A stretch of 64,000 nt of DNA from Lentibacillus siamensis (GTDB lineage Bacteria; Bacillota; Bacilli; Bacillales; Amphibacillaceae), in the NCBI RefSeq assembly GCF_039522605.1, contig NZ_BAAADS010000018.1, positions 186,001 through 250,000 on the forward strand, written 5' to 3'. The notes under the pieces are model-generated. The model did no database searches, had not been told where the DNA came from, and was given only the letters and a program-made list of their open reading frames with translations. A program made the translations under genes and the position numbers. Shown piece by piece: positions 25,553-34,777 of the stretch; positions within the stretch are counted from its first letter, which is position 1, and every line of letters begins with the position of its first letter.

Positions 25553-26088
25553 CTTCTTTCACCTCCATTATATCCCTTGTGTTAATAAAAGGTCAATTTT
25601 AATTAATTAATGATATATATAAATTCATTAACTATATTAATCATTAAGTGATAAAAAATGCGTAAACCACCCTACTGACTGACTTTTTACCACTATGCAT
25701 GGGCTTGCAATGAATTGAAACATTCGAAGTACTTATCACACGCATTTACCAACTTTATCAATTTTCTCCTTTCCATTATTCTTATAAAATAATATGCAAG
25801 ATGGGAGGATGGTAGACTAACATCAAAAACTACCCGCCCTGTTAAAGTTGTATATGTGAAAGTAAATAACCATTATAAAATAATTTATAAGGAAAGTTTT
25901 GCTCTGCCACAAGTTACCGCATACCAATAAAAAAAGAAGTATAACTCCAAGGATTCTTAAATAGAGTTATACTTCTCTTTTTAGTTAACAAGTATTTTTC
26001 TTCTTATCACCAAATAACCTATTGTTGTCTAAAGGTTATTATATTCCCGATTTATCCGTTTTTGCTGTTCGTTATGCCAGTTACTTTT
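25553..26088. other. 536-bp non-coding gap
   Basis: The gap holds the AT-rich inverted repeat near 25604-25648 and a strong hairpin at 25931-25983. Between them, 25815-25920 has a stop-free plus-strand frame (ending at 25929) with no good start codon. Nothing else is supported. Confidence 0.5.
25931..25983. terminator. Bidirectional terminator
   Basis: AGAAGTATAACTC (25935-25947) pairs perfectly with GAGTTATACTTCT (25964-25976), flanked by an A run and a T run. It is about 100 bp beyond the lrgB stop codon, so it may end that operon, or an unseen plus-strand transcript. Confidence 0.75.
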
Positions 26089-26778
26089 TCACAACAAAAG
26101 AAAAATCAACCCTGGTGTCACAATCGACACAATCACTGCACTTGATACCATAGCAATCGTGCTGACGGATCCTTCTGCCTGGCTGTTTTCCATCATCGTG
26201 GCGGTTCCGATGGCGTGGGAAGCGCTGCCCATGCCGACGCCGCGGCCAAGATAATGGTTGAGACGGAACAGTTTAAAGACGCTCTTGTGAAGCAGCACAC
26301 CACCGATTCCCGCAATCATGACAAAAACAGCGGTCAGAGATGTGACACCGCCTGCCGAGCTGGAAACAGCCATGGCAACAGGGGTTGTGACGGACTTCGG
26401 AATAATCGAGTGAATAATTAATGTATCAAAACCGGCCGCCTTGGCAAGCAAAATGCCGCTTGACATTCCGGCTACCGCTCCGATAAACGTTCCAAACAGA
26501 ATCGGCAAGAAAACGGCTTTCAGAATGTCCCGCTGCTGGTAGAGCGGGTAGGCGAGGGCAACAACAGCGGGCCCAAGCAGCTCATCAATCCATTTGCCGC
26601 CAGTCATGTACGTTTCATAGGATACTTGTGAAAGCACAAGAATAAGTATGATGACGACCGTAGACGTGAGGACCGGGATGCTGAATGTGTGCTGGATTTT
26701 TTTATGTACAGTTAATGCGGTGAAATAAATGATGCACGTACCAATAATGGCACTGCACGCGATCAAAATGTCAATCAT
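26089..26778 (-). CDS. lrgB: LrgB/CidB-family membrane protein
   Basis: 229 residues from the ATG at 26778, which overlaps the lrgA stop (ATGA) and follows AAAGGA; the longer frame to 26808 is not needed. Seven or so hydrophobic segments and the family features SIIPKSVTTPVAMAVSS and HAIGTATMMENSQAEGS are present. With LrgA it forms the holin/antiholin-like or pyruvate-uptake-related pair of Firmicutes. No lytSR two-component genes are adjacent. Confidence 0.9.
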   Translation of the reverse strand: MIDILIACSAIIGTCIIYFTALTVHKKIQHTFSIPVLTSTVVIILILVLSQVSYETYMTGGKWIDELLGPAVVALAYPLYQQRDILKAVFLPILFGTFIGAVAGMSSGILLAKAAGFDTLIIHSIIPKSVTTPVAMAVSSSAGGVTSLTAVFVMIAGIGGVLLHKSVFKLFRLNHYLGRGVGMGSASHAIGTATMMENSQAEGSVSTIAMVSSAVIVSIVTPGLIFLLL

Positions 26779-27143
26779 GATTCCATTTCCTTTCTCTTTA
26801 TCATCCACTGACTGATAAAACCAGCACTTCCCATAACAAGAATGGTGCTGGCAAGAACGATCAAAATCAGCAGAACGCCTTTACCTGAAAAGACACTGTA
26901 GTACTGCATGACGCCCACGGTTGCCGGGATGAAAAACAAGGTCAGGTGACGAACAAAAAAGGATGCACCTTCCTCGATCCAGCGAACATTCACAATGTTT
27001 GTCTGCAACGCGATAAACAATAAGATCAGTCCAATAACACTTCCGGGAACGAACAGGTTCAGGGTATCCTGAATCCATCCGCCGAACATGTAGATTCCAT
27101 ATAGAACTGCAATTTGAAGGATAAGTTTGATAGATTTCTGCAC
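26775..27143 (-). CDS. lrgA: LrgA/CidA-family holin-like membrane protein
   Basis: 122 residues, four membrane helices. The family pattern LYGIYMFGGWIQDTLNLFVP then GSVIGLILLFIAL and the paired charged loop WIEEGASFFVRHLTLFFIP is clear. First gene of a two-gene operon with lrgB. It starts about 150 bp from a 20-21 bp repeat array. Confidence 0.9.
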   Translation of the reverse strand: MQKSIKLILQIAVLYGIYMFGGWIQDTLNLFVPGSVIGLILLFIALQTNIVNVRWIEEGASFFVRHLTLFFIPATVGVMQYYSVFSGKGVLLILIVLASTILVMGSAGFISQWMIKRKEMES

Positions 27144-27292
27144 GGTAGAACACTTCTTTCATCGGTGTCATTAAAATACTATCATAGTTTTTCCGGACGG
27201 CTTTGAAAAGTATTTCGCTTGATTGGGACTGTTGATTACCGGCACCGGTGATGGGTGCTTGGGTAAACAAAAATGTCCGGCATGCGAAAATG

Positions 27293-27410
27293 CCGGATAA
27301 ACACCCTTTTTTTCCGAATAAAATTCAAAAGTGCCGAATTATCGTTGGTTTTTTCCGAAAAAAACAAAAAAGTGCCGGATTATCACCTGAATTTGCCGAA
27401 TCCATATCGA
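27293..27410. repeat. 20-21 bp degenerate direct repeats (41-bp double unit), intergenic
   Basis: CCG cores recur at 27293, 27314, 27334, 27355, 27375 and 27396, alternating 21 and 20 bp. The double unit reads TGCCGRATTATC, about nine bases, a T-rich stretch, CCGAA, then an A-rich stretch, and repeats about 2.5 times. It lies between the MFS terminator and lrgA. More degenerate than the arrays at 46.6 and 54.7 kb. Confidence 0.65.
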
Positions 27411-27464
27411 GCCGCCGCTCCAGTGGGTCACATTAAAAAAAAGGACCGCATTAATTTTTTTCAC

Positions 27465-27500
27465 ACAAAAGGGACTATTACGATGGATAGTCCCTTTTGT
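27465..27500 (-). terminator. Terminator of the MFS gene
   Basis: ACAAAAGGGACTAT pairs perfectly with ATAGTCCCTTTTGT over 8 bases, followed on the minus strand by GTGAAAAAAATTAATG; on the plus strand the stem's T run also makes it usable. Confidence 0.8.
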
Positions 27501-27502
27501 AA

Positions 27503-28747
27503 TCAATGTGCGTTTTCTGCTGTGTCCACATGGCGGATATGTTTGTCATTCAGCCAGATACACAGGACGGAAAGCCCGACAAATGCGGCTCCGACATAAA
27601 ACGGTACACTGGAATTATAGATTTCGGACAGCTTTCCGGCAAGATATGGCGCGATGGCTCCGCCGATAAAACGGAGAAAACTGTATGCTGCAGACGCAGT
27701 GGATCGCTGAACAGGGCTGGCGTTCATGACCGCGGTTGTTATAAGTGTGTTGTTATTGCCGAGCAGTGCGCCGGCCACAATCACTGCTGCAATAACAACC
27801 CACTGTGTCGATGTCCAGATTCCCATTGCCAACAATAAAAGTGCGAACAGGGCGAGCATCAGGCACATCGATTTGACGGTTCCAAAGGCCTTTTGCAGTT
27901 TTGGTGCCATGAAAACGGACGTGACCGCCAAAAGCAGCCCCCAGCCAAGGAACACGAGTCCAAGTCCATGTTCATCCAGTCCAAGCACAAATGGTGCAAA
28001 GGCAAGCAGCGTGAAAAACCCGAAATTATACAAGGCTGCTGAGATGCCGAATACGAGCAGGGATCGATGTTTCAGTGCGCGGAATGGATCCAGCAGCGAT
28101 GTTTTTTGTTTAGCCTGTGCCGTGGACGGAGCTGATGGCATCAGTGTCATCAGTCCGACAAAAGCAATGGCCATCAATGTCGCCACACCAAAAAAAGGAC
28201 CGCGCCAGGACATGGCGCCAAGCCATCCGCCGATGAGCGGACCGACGGAAATGCCCAGTCCAATTGCTGCTTCATATAAAATAATTGCTTTTGCATTGCC
28301 GCTGTTAGATAAGGTCACGATGGCAGTCAGTGCGGTGGCAACAAAGAGCGCATTTCCGAGTCCCCAGCCGCCGCGTAACGCAACAAGTTCCCAGATTCCG
28401 TTTGACGCTCCGCCAAGTCCGGCAAATACGGCAATAATGATAATGCCGGCAATAAGTGTGCGCTTGATGCCGATGCGTGATGTAATGGCACCGGTAACAA
28501 GCATTGCAAAGGCCATGACGGCATTATAGCTTGTAAAAAGCAATGTGGTTTCGCTTTTTGTGGCATCGAGCTGCTTGGAAATGGCCGGCAGAATCGGATC
28601 GACCAGCCCAAGTCCCATAAACGCAATAATCGATGCAAAAAAGACTGCCCAGACTGCTTTTGGCTGGCTGAGAATACCGCTTTTTTCAACAGCAGCAGCG
28701 TCGGGCACACGATGTTCCATTGATTTGGATGCAGTTGGTGTTGACAT
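27503..28747 (-). CDS. MFS drug:H+ antiporter-type exporter
   Basis: 414 residues from the ATG at 28747 (AAAGGAG, 8 bp); the frame to 28840 runs through the operator and is not used. About 12 membrane helices; motif A appears as VTGAITSRIGIKRTLIAG after helix 2, and motif C-like GLGISVGPLIGGWLGA marks the efflux branch. A divergent MarR gene and a palindromic operator in between indicate substrate-induced efflux. Substrate unknown. Confidence 0.88.
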   Translation of the reverse strand: MSTPTASKSMEHRVPDAAAVEKSGILSQPKAVWAVFFASIIAFMGLGLVDPILPAISKQLDATKSETTLLFTSYNAVMAFAMLVTGAITSRIGIKRTLIAGIIIIAVFAGLGGASNGIWELVALRGGWGLGNALFVATALTAIVTLSNSGNAKAIILYEAAIGLGISVGPLIGGWLGAMSWRGPFFGVATLMAIAFVGLMTLMPSAPSTAQAKQKTSLLDPFRALKHRSLLVFGISAALYNFGFFTLLAFAPFVLGLDEHGLGLVFLGWGLLLAVTSVFMAPKLQKAFGTVKSMCLMLALFALLLLAMGIWTSTQWVVIAAVIVAGALLGNNNTLITTAVMNASPVQRSTASAAYSFLRFIGGAIAPYLAGKLSEIYNSSVPFYVGAAFVGLSVLCIWLNDKHIRHVDTAENAH

Positions 28748-28785
28748 ATGCTTAACTCCTTTAATTTTAAAAATACCAATTGATT

Positions 28786-28815
28786 GTACCATACAACTAA
28801 ATGGTTGTATAGTAC
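28786..28815. promoter_or_regulatory. MarR-type palindromic operator between MFS and MarR genes
   Basis: GTAC-C-ATACAAC and GTTGTAT-A-GTAC arms surround TAAATG; 11 of 12 positions per arm match. It lies 39 bp upstream of the MFS start and 70 bp upstream of the MarR start, so one dimer could control both. Confidence 0.75.
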
Positions 28816-28885
28816 ACATAATAAATTGACATTTCAACACAGAAAGTTATGATTGTCGTATAATAATCGATGAGGTGTTATGACA

Positions 28886-29317
28886 ATGAATGACGAAACC
28901 ATTGCGGGAATTGAAAAAGAAATTACGAGCTTTATCCGGCGTATTATTTTATCGGAAAAACGGATGGACGGACTGGATCGTTCCACATATGTCATTCTGA
29001 GGCAATTGGCTTCACATGGGCCAGCAGGGGTGAAAAAATTATCCGATGACCTGCAACTGGATAGTTCCACGATAAGCAGACAAGCTGCAGCACTCGTCCA
29101 AAAAAATTATGCGGTGAAGGAACCGAATCCTGCTGACGGCCGTTCGTATTTTTACCAGATTACAGATACCGGCAAAAAAGAACTGGAAGCAAACAGAGAG
29201 CGCAGATATGGGCGGCTGCGATATATGTTGTCGGAATGGCCGGAGGAAGACAGAAAAATATTCGGGGAGCTGCTGCGACGTTATAATGAGGGCGTAGAAG
29301 ATATGAACGATCAATAA
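28886..29317 (+). CDS. MarR-family repressor
   Basis: 143 residues from the ATG at 28886 (GAGGTG 10 bp upstream; an ATG at 28880 is too close to it). The winged helix is at about 30-105 (LRQLASHGPAGVKKLSDDLQ, LDSSTISRQAAALVQKNY, then the wing NPADGRSYFYQIT with its conserved DGR). Divergent from the MFS exporter and likely its repressor. Confidence 0.9.
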   Translation: MNDETIAGIEKEITSFIRRIILSEKRMDGLDRSTYVILRQLASHGPAGVKKLSDDLQLDSSTISRQAAALVQKNYAVKEPNPADGRSYFYQITDTGKKELEANRERRYGRLRYMLSEWPEEDRKIFGELLRRYNEGVEDMNDQ

Positions 29318-29392
29318 TTTTAGAGGGTTGTTTATACTTTTTCTGCAGCGGGAAATGGATTGATACGACAATCCAAAAAGGAGTGTTACCTG

Positions 29393-29752
29393 ATGGAGCA
29401 GATTCTCTTCATCCAGACAGGAACCGGCATGGATGTGCATGGCCAGGATGTAACAAAGGCGGCTGTCCGTGCCATGGAAGATGCGATTTATCGAAACTCG
29501 ATGCCGGGAATTGAAAAGAGTTTACCCGATCAGAAACTTGAAAATATGAAAGTGAATATACGGCTTGCCGTACCGCTCGACCGTTCAAAATTGGACAAGG
29601 ATAAAGTAAAAGAAGTCCTGCCATATGGTACGGTAACAATTGATGTTACAGATGGCGGCATGGCGACATCGAGTGGAATTATTCTGGAGGACAAGGACGA
29701 CGAAAATGACTTGATGTATATCGTAAATGCAGCAGTTGAAGTCGGCTATTAA
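29393..29752 (+). CDS. Lin0512/TIGR02058-family conserved protein
   Basis: 119 residues starting MEQILFIQTGTGMDVHGQDV at 29393 with AAGGAGTG upstream. This N-terminus and RAMEDAIYRNSMPG are hallmarks of the Lin0512 family, which is found across many bacteria and has no established function. Soluble alpha/beta protein. Followed by a strong terminator shared with the convergent carboxypeptidase gene. Confidence 0.85.
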   Translation: MEQILFIQTGTGMDVHGQDVTKAAVRAMEDAIYRNSMPGIEKSLPDQKLENMKVNIRLAVPLDRSKLDKDKVKEVLPYGTVTIDVTDGGMATSSGIILEDKDDENDLMYIVNAAVEVGY

Positions 29753-29759
29753 TATGCAA

Positions 29760-29795
29760 ACAGGGAGTGAAAATTCACTCCCTGTTTTCTTTTTT
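29760..29795. terminator. Bidirectional terminator
   Basis: ACAGGGAGTGA pairs with TCACTCCCTGT over 4 bases, with a T run on the plus side and an A-rich flank, between convergent genes. Confidence 0.85.
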
Positions 29796-31320
29796 AATCA
29801 AATTCATACTTCGCCAGTACGGTTGCTATTTTATCCTCAATTGCAGTGATGTTGGACGATGATCCAAGATAGTTATTGACCAGGATCGAGAAGATTAATT
29901 TCTGTCCGTCCTTCGTTGTCACATACCCGGACAAGGTGGACATGCCTGTCAAGGAGCCTGTTTTCGCTGTTACATTCCCTTTTGCCGGTTCCTCGGTCAT
30001 CCGGTAGCGCAGTGTTCCGCCAACAAATCGTTCAGACATTCCGGCGACAGGCAGTGATTTTTTAAATGCAGGAAACCAGCGCTCATCCTGAATGGCATAC
30101 AGCAATTGGGAAATCTCATTGGCCGGAATCATATTTTTATGTGACATACCGGATCCGTCGCGAAGCCTGAGTGTATCAACATTCACCCCAAACGTTGCCA
30201 CAGTCTCCTCAATCACTTGCAATCCCTTATCCCAGCTGCCTTCATTCTTTACGATTTTGCCCATTTCCTTCGTCAATATTTCGGCATGCCCGTTATTGCT
30301 TAACTTCATGAATGGAATATACAAATCCTTCAGCGGCATCGATTTTCGTGATGTAAGCAAAGTGGCATCTTCCGGCGTGACACCTCTCTTCACTTTTGAA
30401 TTACCGACAAGTTTAATGCCATGTTCCTGAAGCGATTTTTTAAATACATCCAGCGCGTAACCAGTTGGCTCCCAAACCGACACCCATGATCTTGATCTGG
30501 AACCATCAAGCGGGATGGTACCCTTCACTACAATGTCATTTGAACCATGCTCACGCTTGATGGAAATATCTTTTGAACCATCGGCGGACACGGTCTTAGC
30601 TTTATTTACAATCGTTACATAATCTGTTTCTGGGGTTACCTTCACTTTCGGACCTTCGCCGGCCTCTGACGCAGGATATACTTCCACAATAACGGTGCCC
30701 GCATCATAATCCTCATTTGGTGACAAAGATAGTGCTGAAACTTGTGCACCTGTATAAAAAGGCTCATCCGACCAGTTTAAATCCTGTGATAGTCTGACAG
30801 CATCATACCAGCTGTCATCGGCAACCAGGTTCCCATGAATATTCCGGATGCCCTTTTCCTTCAATTCCTTGGCAAACTGATCCAAATCCTCTTTCATCAA
30901 CGTTGGATCCCCTTTACCTTTTAAATACAGGTTACCCTGGAGTGTTTTACCTCTGATCTTTCCATCCGTTAATACTTCTGTTGTGAACCGGTAATCAGGA
31001 CCGAGGGTCGCAAATGCTGCTGCTCCAGTCAGCAGTTTCATGTTGGAGGCAGGGTGCAGCCGTTTATCTCCGGCATGTTGGAATAAAATATTGCCTGAAT
31101 CGGCATTACGAATACTTATACCAGTTGTCGTCCCATCCAAATGTTCATTTTGCAGGATTTCTTCCAATTTTTCATCGAGTTGAACAGATTCTGCGGAGGC
31201 AATTTGTGTGGAGTCTTCGGATGTTGACGCTTTTCCCCCGTACATAAATGCAACGGAAACCATCAGTACAAGAACGAGGAAAATGGAAGCTTTTTTAATA
31301 AAACTTCGCTGCATAAACAA
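29794..31320 (-). CDS. D-alanyl-D-alanine carboxypeptidase/endopeptidase (S13, PBP4 class)
   Basis: About 508 residues. The TTG at 31320 lies 7 bp after AAAGGA; an ATG two codons later is the alternative. The longer frame to 31470 has no site and gives an implausible N-terminus. After a signal/anchor helix (KKASIFLVLVLMVSVAFMYG), the S13 motifs are complete: SNMK (nucleophile Ser, about 95 residues in), SNN (KLSNNGHAE) and KTG (TAKTGSLTG). It trims or opens peptidoglycan cross-links outside the membrane. Related to DacC of B. subtilis. Confidence 0.9.
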   Translation of the reverse strand: MFMQRSFIKKASIFLVLVLMVSVAFMYGGKASTSEDSTQIASAESVQLDEKLEEILQNEHLDGTTTGISIRNADSGNILFQHAGDKRLHPASNMKLLTGAAAFATLGPDYRFTTEVLTDGKIRGKTLQGNLYLKGKGDPTLMKEDLDQFAKELKEKGIRNIHGNLVADDSWYDAVRLSQDLNWSDEPFYTGAQVSALSLSPNEDYDAGTVIVEVYPASEAGEGPKVKVTPETDYVTIVNKAKTVSADGSKDISIKREHGSNDIVVKGTIPLDGSRSRSWVSVWEPTGYALDVFKKSLQEHGIKLVGNSKVKRGVTPEDATLLTSRKSMPLKDLYIPFMKLSNNGHAEILTKEMGKIVKNEGSWDKGLQVIEETVATFGVNVDTLRLRDGSGMSHKNMIPANEISQLLYAIQDERWFPAFKKSLPVAGMSERFVGGTLRYRMTEEPAKGNVTAKTGSLTGMSTLSGYVTTKDGQKLIFSILVNNYLGSSSNITAIEDKIATVLAKYEFD

Positions 31321-31470
31321 GTTCACATCCTTTATCATTTTATTTGTCGTGGTGGTATCGAATATGTAGCAATCATCATGAGTGGCTGGGTTAACCGCGT
31401 GAAGTAATGTGCCATAATAAACATGTTGTGCAGAATCGTTTTGAAGCAGATACGAAACATGGTCAACCAT

Positions 31471-31796
31471 TATAATTACGTTTAAGATTAACAGTACTGC
31501 CGGTCATTTACAATAAACGATCAAAGAATAGGTACTATTTGCGCATACTATATGCACTGTTCCTGTGTATTTATTCACAAATTCAATAAGGAATAGATCA
31601 AAAGGTTTACCGCTGCCCGAATTATCGCTAGGGCTGTAAATGATGTTCAGTCACACGGTCTGCTTGGTGTCTGATAAATTCCAATACCTCCCGCAATCCT
31701 TCCACTTCCGTTTATTAAAATTCAACAAACCAAAAACCCTTATGATTCACCATAAGGGTTCAATATTTCCCGGGAAATATCGACAAATTTCCCAGC
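31471..31796. other. 326-bp gap with a terminator and a single DnaA box
   Basis: It holds the terminator at 31732-31762 and one perfect DnaA box TTATTCACA at 31571-31579. A lone box is within chance expectation for this base composition. No gene seen. Confidence 0.5.
31732..31762 (-). terminator. Terminator of the pterin dehydratase gene
   Basis: AACCCTTATG pairs with CATAAGGGTT over 6 bases, followed on the minus strand by TTTGG. Confidence 0.75.
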
Positions 31797-32093
31797 TTAT
31801 TTTGCTGTCGCATCGTATAATTCATCAAAGTGGTTGACCATTTCAAAATCCAGGTCTGTCAGGCCTTTCATCTGCCACGAGGAAATTTTCAATGTTACGG
31901 CCTTATAGTCAATAGAAATAAATGGATGATGCTGTTTTTCTTCAGCATATGCCGCTACCTGGTCAACAAAGCGGACTCCATTCAGAAAGTCCTTAAAACG
32001 GTATTTGCGGGCAATCCATTTTTCATCCAAACGTTTCCAGTCCGGTACTGCTTCCAATTCTTTTTCAATTTGTTCCTCACTTAAGCGTTCCAT
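31797..32093 (-). CDS. Pterin-4a-carbinolamine dehydratase
   Basis: 98 residues, the whole of the PCD/DCoH fold. The active-site signature is present as EEKQHHPFISIDYKAVTL, and SWQMKGLTDLDFEMV matches the C-terminal helix. It dehydrates 4a-hydroxytetrahydrobiopterin, recycling the cofactor of aromatic amino acid hydroxylases; no such hydroxylase gene is in the window. ATG follows AAGGAGGAG. Confidence 0.93.
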   Translation of the reverse strand: MERLSEEQIEKELEAVPDWKRLDEKWIARKYRFKDFLNGVRFVDQVAAYAEEKQHHPFISIDYKAVTLKISSWQMKGLTDLDFEMVNHFDELYDATAK

Positions 32094-32193
32094 CGATTTT
32101 CTCCTCCTTATTTTTAACGTAGTCGAACCATGCTGCTGTTTTTATTATACCAATCGTTGTATAAATTGGCTAAAGCTAACAATTATTAACAGG

Positions 32194-32217
32194 TTATCCA
32201 CAGAAAATTGGGGATAA
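32194..32217. promoter_or_regulatory. Pair of DnaA boxes
   Basis: A perfect TTATCCACA (32194-32202) and an inverted TTATCCCCA (TGGGGATAA at 32209-32217) lie 6 bp apart in the gap before the gene at 32293. This arrangement is typical of Bacillus DnaA-binding regions. Confidence 0.6.
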
Positions 32218-32292
32218 CATGAACATTGTATAGGATCTTTCGAAATGGCCAAGCTAATAAAATGATTCTGATTAAGCGGGGTATTTTGCAAA

Positions 32293-32862
32293 ATGAGCGA
32301 AAAAGAACAGGAATTGTATCAGCAAATTTATCATTTAAAAGAACAACTCGGAGGTCTTATTACAGAATACTGGAAACTTTATTCCAATCCGGGAACGATG
32401 TTTTTTTGGATTAATATACTCACCGTTTTGATACCGCTGATTATCTGGTTTATTGTCGTAGACCGGAAAAACATCTTCAGGATTGCGTTTTTTGGTTACT
32501 CCAATCATATCCTGTGGGTAACGGTGGACAGCTATTTGACCTCAAACAATTACTTTAATCACATTCACAGTCTTTCCTATCTGCTTCCACAGGGAATAAC
32601 CGTTTCATCTGTTCTATTCCCGGTATTTTTCATGCTTCTTTACCAATACTGTATGAAACGCAATAAAAACTTCTGGGTTTATTCGTTAATTGGCAGTTTT
32701 GTTTTCGCATACGGTTTTGGATCGCTGGCAGAAGCCGTTGATATGGCCCGATTTCATAAAGGGATGAATCTGTTTATACTGGCGCTGATTGATGTAGCAG
32801 TTGTCTTTATTGCTTATGCAATGACACTGTTGTTTCAAAAAATACGGCGTACTGACGATTAA
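32293..32862 (+). CDS. Polytopic membrane protein (CBO0543-like)
   Basis: 189 residues. After a 35-residue amphipathic N-terminus come about five membrane helices (FFWINILTVLIPLIIWFIVV first). The pattern resembles the CBO0543 family of spore-former membrane proteins of unknown function. ATG at 32293; the site upstream is weak (GCGGGG). Single gene followed by a terminator. Confidence 0.6.
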   Translation: MSEKEQELYQQIYHLKEQLGGLITEYWKLYSNPGTMFFWINILTVLIPLIIWFIVVDRKNIFRIAFFGYSNHILWVTVDSYLTSNNYFNHIHSLSYLLPQGITVSSVLFPVFFMLLYQYCMKRNKNFWVYSLIGSFVFAYGFGSLAEAVDMARFHKGMNLFILALIDVAVVFIAYAMTLLFQKIRRTDD

Positions 32863-32900
32863 AAGGCTCCACTGTTTTTCGCAACAGCAGAGCCTTTCTT
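32862..32900. terminator. Terminator between convergent genes
   Basis: AAGGCTC and GAGCCTT arms with an inner CTGTT/AACAG pair; T-rich on the plus side. Confidence 0.8.
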
Positions 32901-32911
32901 TTATCACTTCA

Positions 32912-34627
32912 TTAGCGCATCTGCACCTTATGCAAATGTGCAAAAATCCCGTCGCGCTCGAGCAGTTCTTCATGACTGCCTTCTTCCTCGATGCCTTCCT
33001 TGGTCACGACCATAATCCGATCAGCATTCTTGATAGTGGCAAGCCTGTGGGCGATGACTAAAGTTGTCCGGTCTTTAGAGAGCTCAGTCAGCGCTTTTTG
33101 GATAATTGTCTCTGTCTCGGTATCAAGTGCTGATGTTGCTTCGTCCAGAATGAGAATCGGCGGGTTCTTTAGAAACATGCGGGCAATGGCAATCCGCTGC
33201 TTTTGACCGCCCGACAATTTCAATCCGCGCTCCCCGACCTGTGTTTCATAACCATCCGGAAGTTCCTGGATGAAATCTTCCATATGGGCTTGTCTTGCAG
33301 CCCGCTTTATTTCCTCATCCGTTGCATCAAGCTTTCCGTATGCAATATTCTCCCGCAGTGTTCCGGTAAACAAAAACACATCTTGCTGCACAATACCAAT
33401 CTGTTTCCGCAGCGACTCCTTGGTCATCTCGCGCAAGTCGATTCCATCAATCATAATACTGCCGCGATCGACATCGTAAAACCTGGGAATCAACGAGCAA
33501 ATCGTCGTTTTCCCTGCGCCGGACGGACCAACAAATGCGACGGTTTCACCCTTTTGAATGCCAAAACTGAGATCATGTAAGACAGGTGACTGTGTTTTTT
33601 CATAGGCAAACGTGACATCCTCAAACGTAATCCTCCCTGTCAGCGATTCCACTGTTTTTGCATCTTCCCTGTCAACGACATCCGGTGCAATATCCAGCAT
33701 ATCGGTAAACCGTTTAAATCCGGCCATGCCTTTCGGGTACAGTTCCAACAATGCGCTGATTTTCTCAATTGGCTTAAATAACACATTCACAATCAGCACA
33801 AATCCAACCAATTCCCCAGTGGACAGCCTGTCATTAATCGTTAACCACGCACCGATAACCAAAACAATGATAATAATCAACCGCATCATCATGTAAATAT
33901 TGGAATGCACAAATGCCATTACTTTATATGCACCAATTTTCGCTTTTCGGAAACTGTAATTATCTTTTGTAAAACGATCCATTTCATATGGTTCATTAGT
34001 GAATGACTGAACAACACGGACACCGGACACAGCATCCTCAACACGCGCATTCACCTCAGCAATATCACGGTACATTGCGCGCCACGCCTGATTCATTCTT
34101 ATATTACTGTACGAAATCAGAAATACGAGAATCGGTACCGCAATTAAGATAATCCAGGCAAGCTGTGCGTTTTGATAGAACATATACCAGAATGCACCAA
34201 CAAACGTCATTATCGCGATAAAAAAGTCCTCTGGTCCATGATGGGCAAGTTCACCGATATCAAATAAATCATTGGTGATCCGGCTCATAATATGGCCGGT
34301 CTTTGTATTATCAAAAAACCGGAATGACTGCCGCTGCACATGCTGGAACAAGTCCTGGCGCATATCGGTTTCAATATTCACTCCGAGTTTATGGCCTAGG
34401 TATGTAACGACATACTGCAAAAATGTGCTCAGCATGTATACGAACAGCAGCCCAATACTGACCAGTACAATTAAATCCCAATTATCGGTTATCAGCAGCT
34501 TATCAATGAAGGCCTGTACCGCAATCGGAAAAGCAAGTTCGAGTAATGCCACAATCACCGCTGAAGTAAAGTCGACAACAAACAGCCGGCGATGCGGTTT
34601 ATAGTATGAAAAAAATCGTCTGATCAT
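32912..34627 (-). CDS. ABC exporter, fused permease and ATPase (YwjA/MsbA-like)
   Basis: 571 residues. A six-helix exporter domain (about 1-310; TGHIMSRITNDLFDIGEL in the first coupling region) is followed by an ATPase: Walker A GPSGAGKTT (about 365), Q-loop IVQQDVFLFTG, signature LSGGQKQRIA, Walker B ILILDEATSALD, H-loop AHRLAT. It works as a homodimer, exporting a lipid, drug or peptide; the closest-looking B. subtilis relative is YwjA. Monocistronic. Confidence 0.9.
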   Translation of the reverse strand: MIRRFFSYYKPHRRLFVVDFTSAVIVALLELAFPIAVQAFIDKLLITDNWDLIVLVSIGLLFVYMLSTFLQYVVTYLGHKLGVNIETDMRQDLFQHVQRQSFRFFDNTKTGHIMSRITNDLFDIGELAHHGPEDFFIAIMTFVGAFWYMFYQNAQLAWIILIAVPILVFLISYSNIRMNQAWRAMYRDIAEVNARVEDAVSGVRVVQSFTNEPYEMDRFTKDNYSFRKAKIGAYKVMAFVHSNIYMMMRLIIIIVLVIGAWLTINDRLSTGELVGFVLIVNVLFKPIEKISALLELYPKGMAGFKRFTDMLDIAPDVVDREDAKTVESLTGRITFEDVTFAYEKTQSPVLHDLSFGIQKGETVAFVGPSGAGKTTICSLIPRFYDVDRGSIMIDGIDLREMTKESLRKQIGIVQQDVFLFTGTLRENIAYGKLDATDEEIKRAARQAHMEDFIQELPDGYETQVGERGLKLSGGQKQRIAIARMFLKNPPILILDEATSALDTETETIIQKALTELSKDRTTLVIAHRLATIKNADRIMVVTKEGIEEEGSHEELLERDGIFAHLHKVQMR

Positions 34628-34777
34628 GGTTGCACTTCCTTTACGTTATATACAAAAGAAATTATACGATTAAACAACAGGAATGGCAATGGATGGATCT
34701 TTCTTCTTAAAAAAGGTTGTCAAGGTTGTCCCTGAAGCTGCATATATATGAATCAGAATGACCGTGGAGGTGTTTTG

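Noticed and set aside
25815..25929. Stop-free frame reading KVVYVKVNNHYKIIYKE
   Set aside because: No in-frame start codon with a ribosome binding site; the GGGAGG site leads to a frame that stops after three codons.
27726..28529. 267-codon plus-strand frame
   Set aside because: Antisense to the MFS exporter with an unnatural Ser/Pro/Ala composition; shadow frame.
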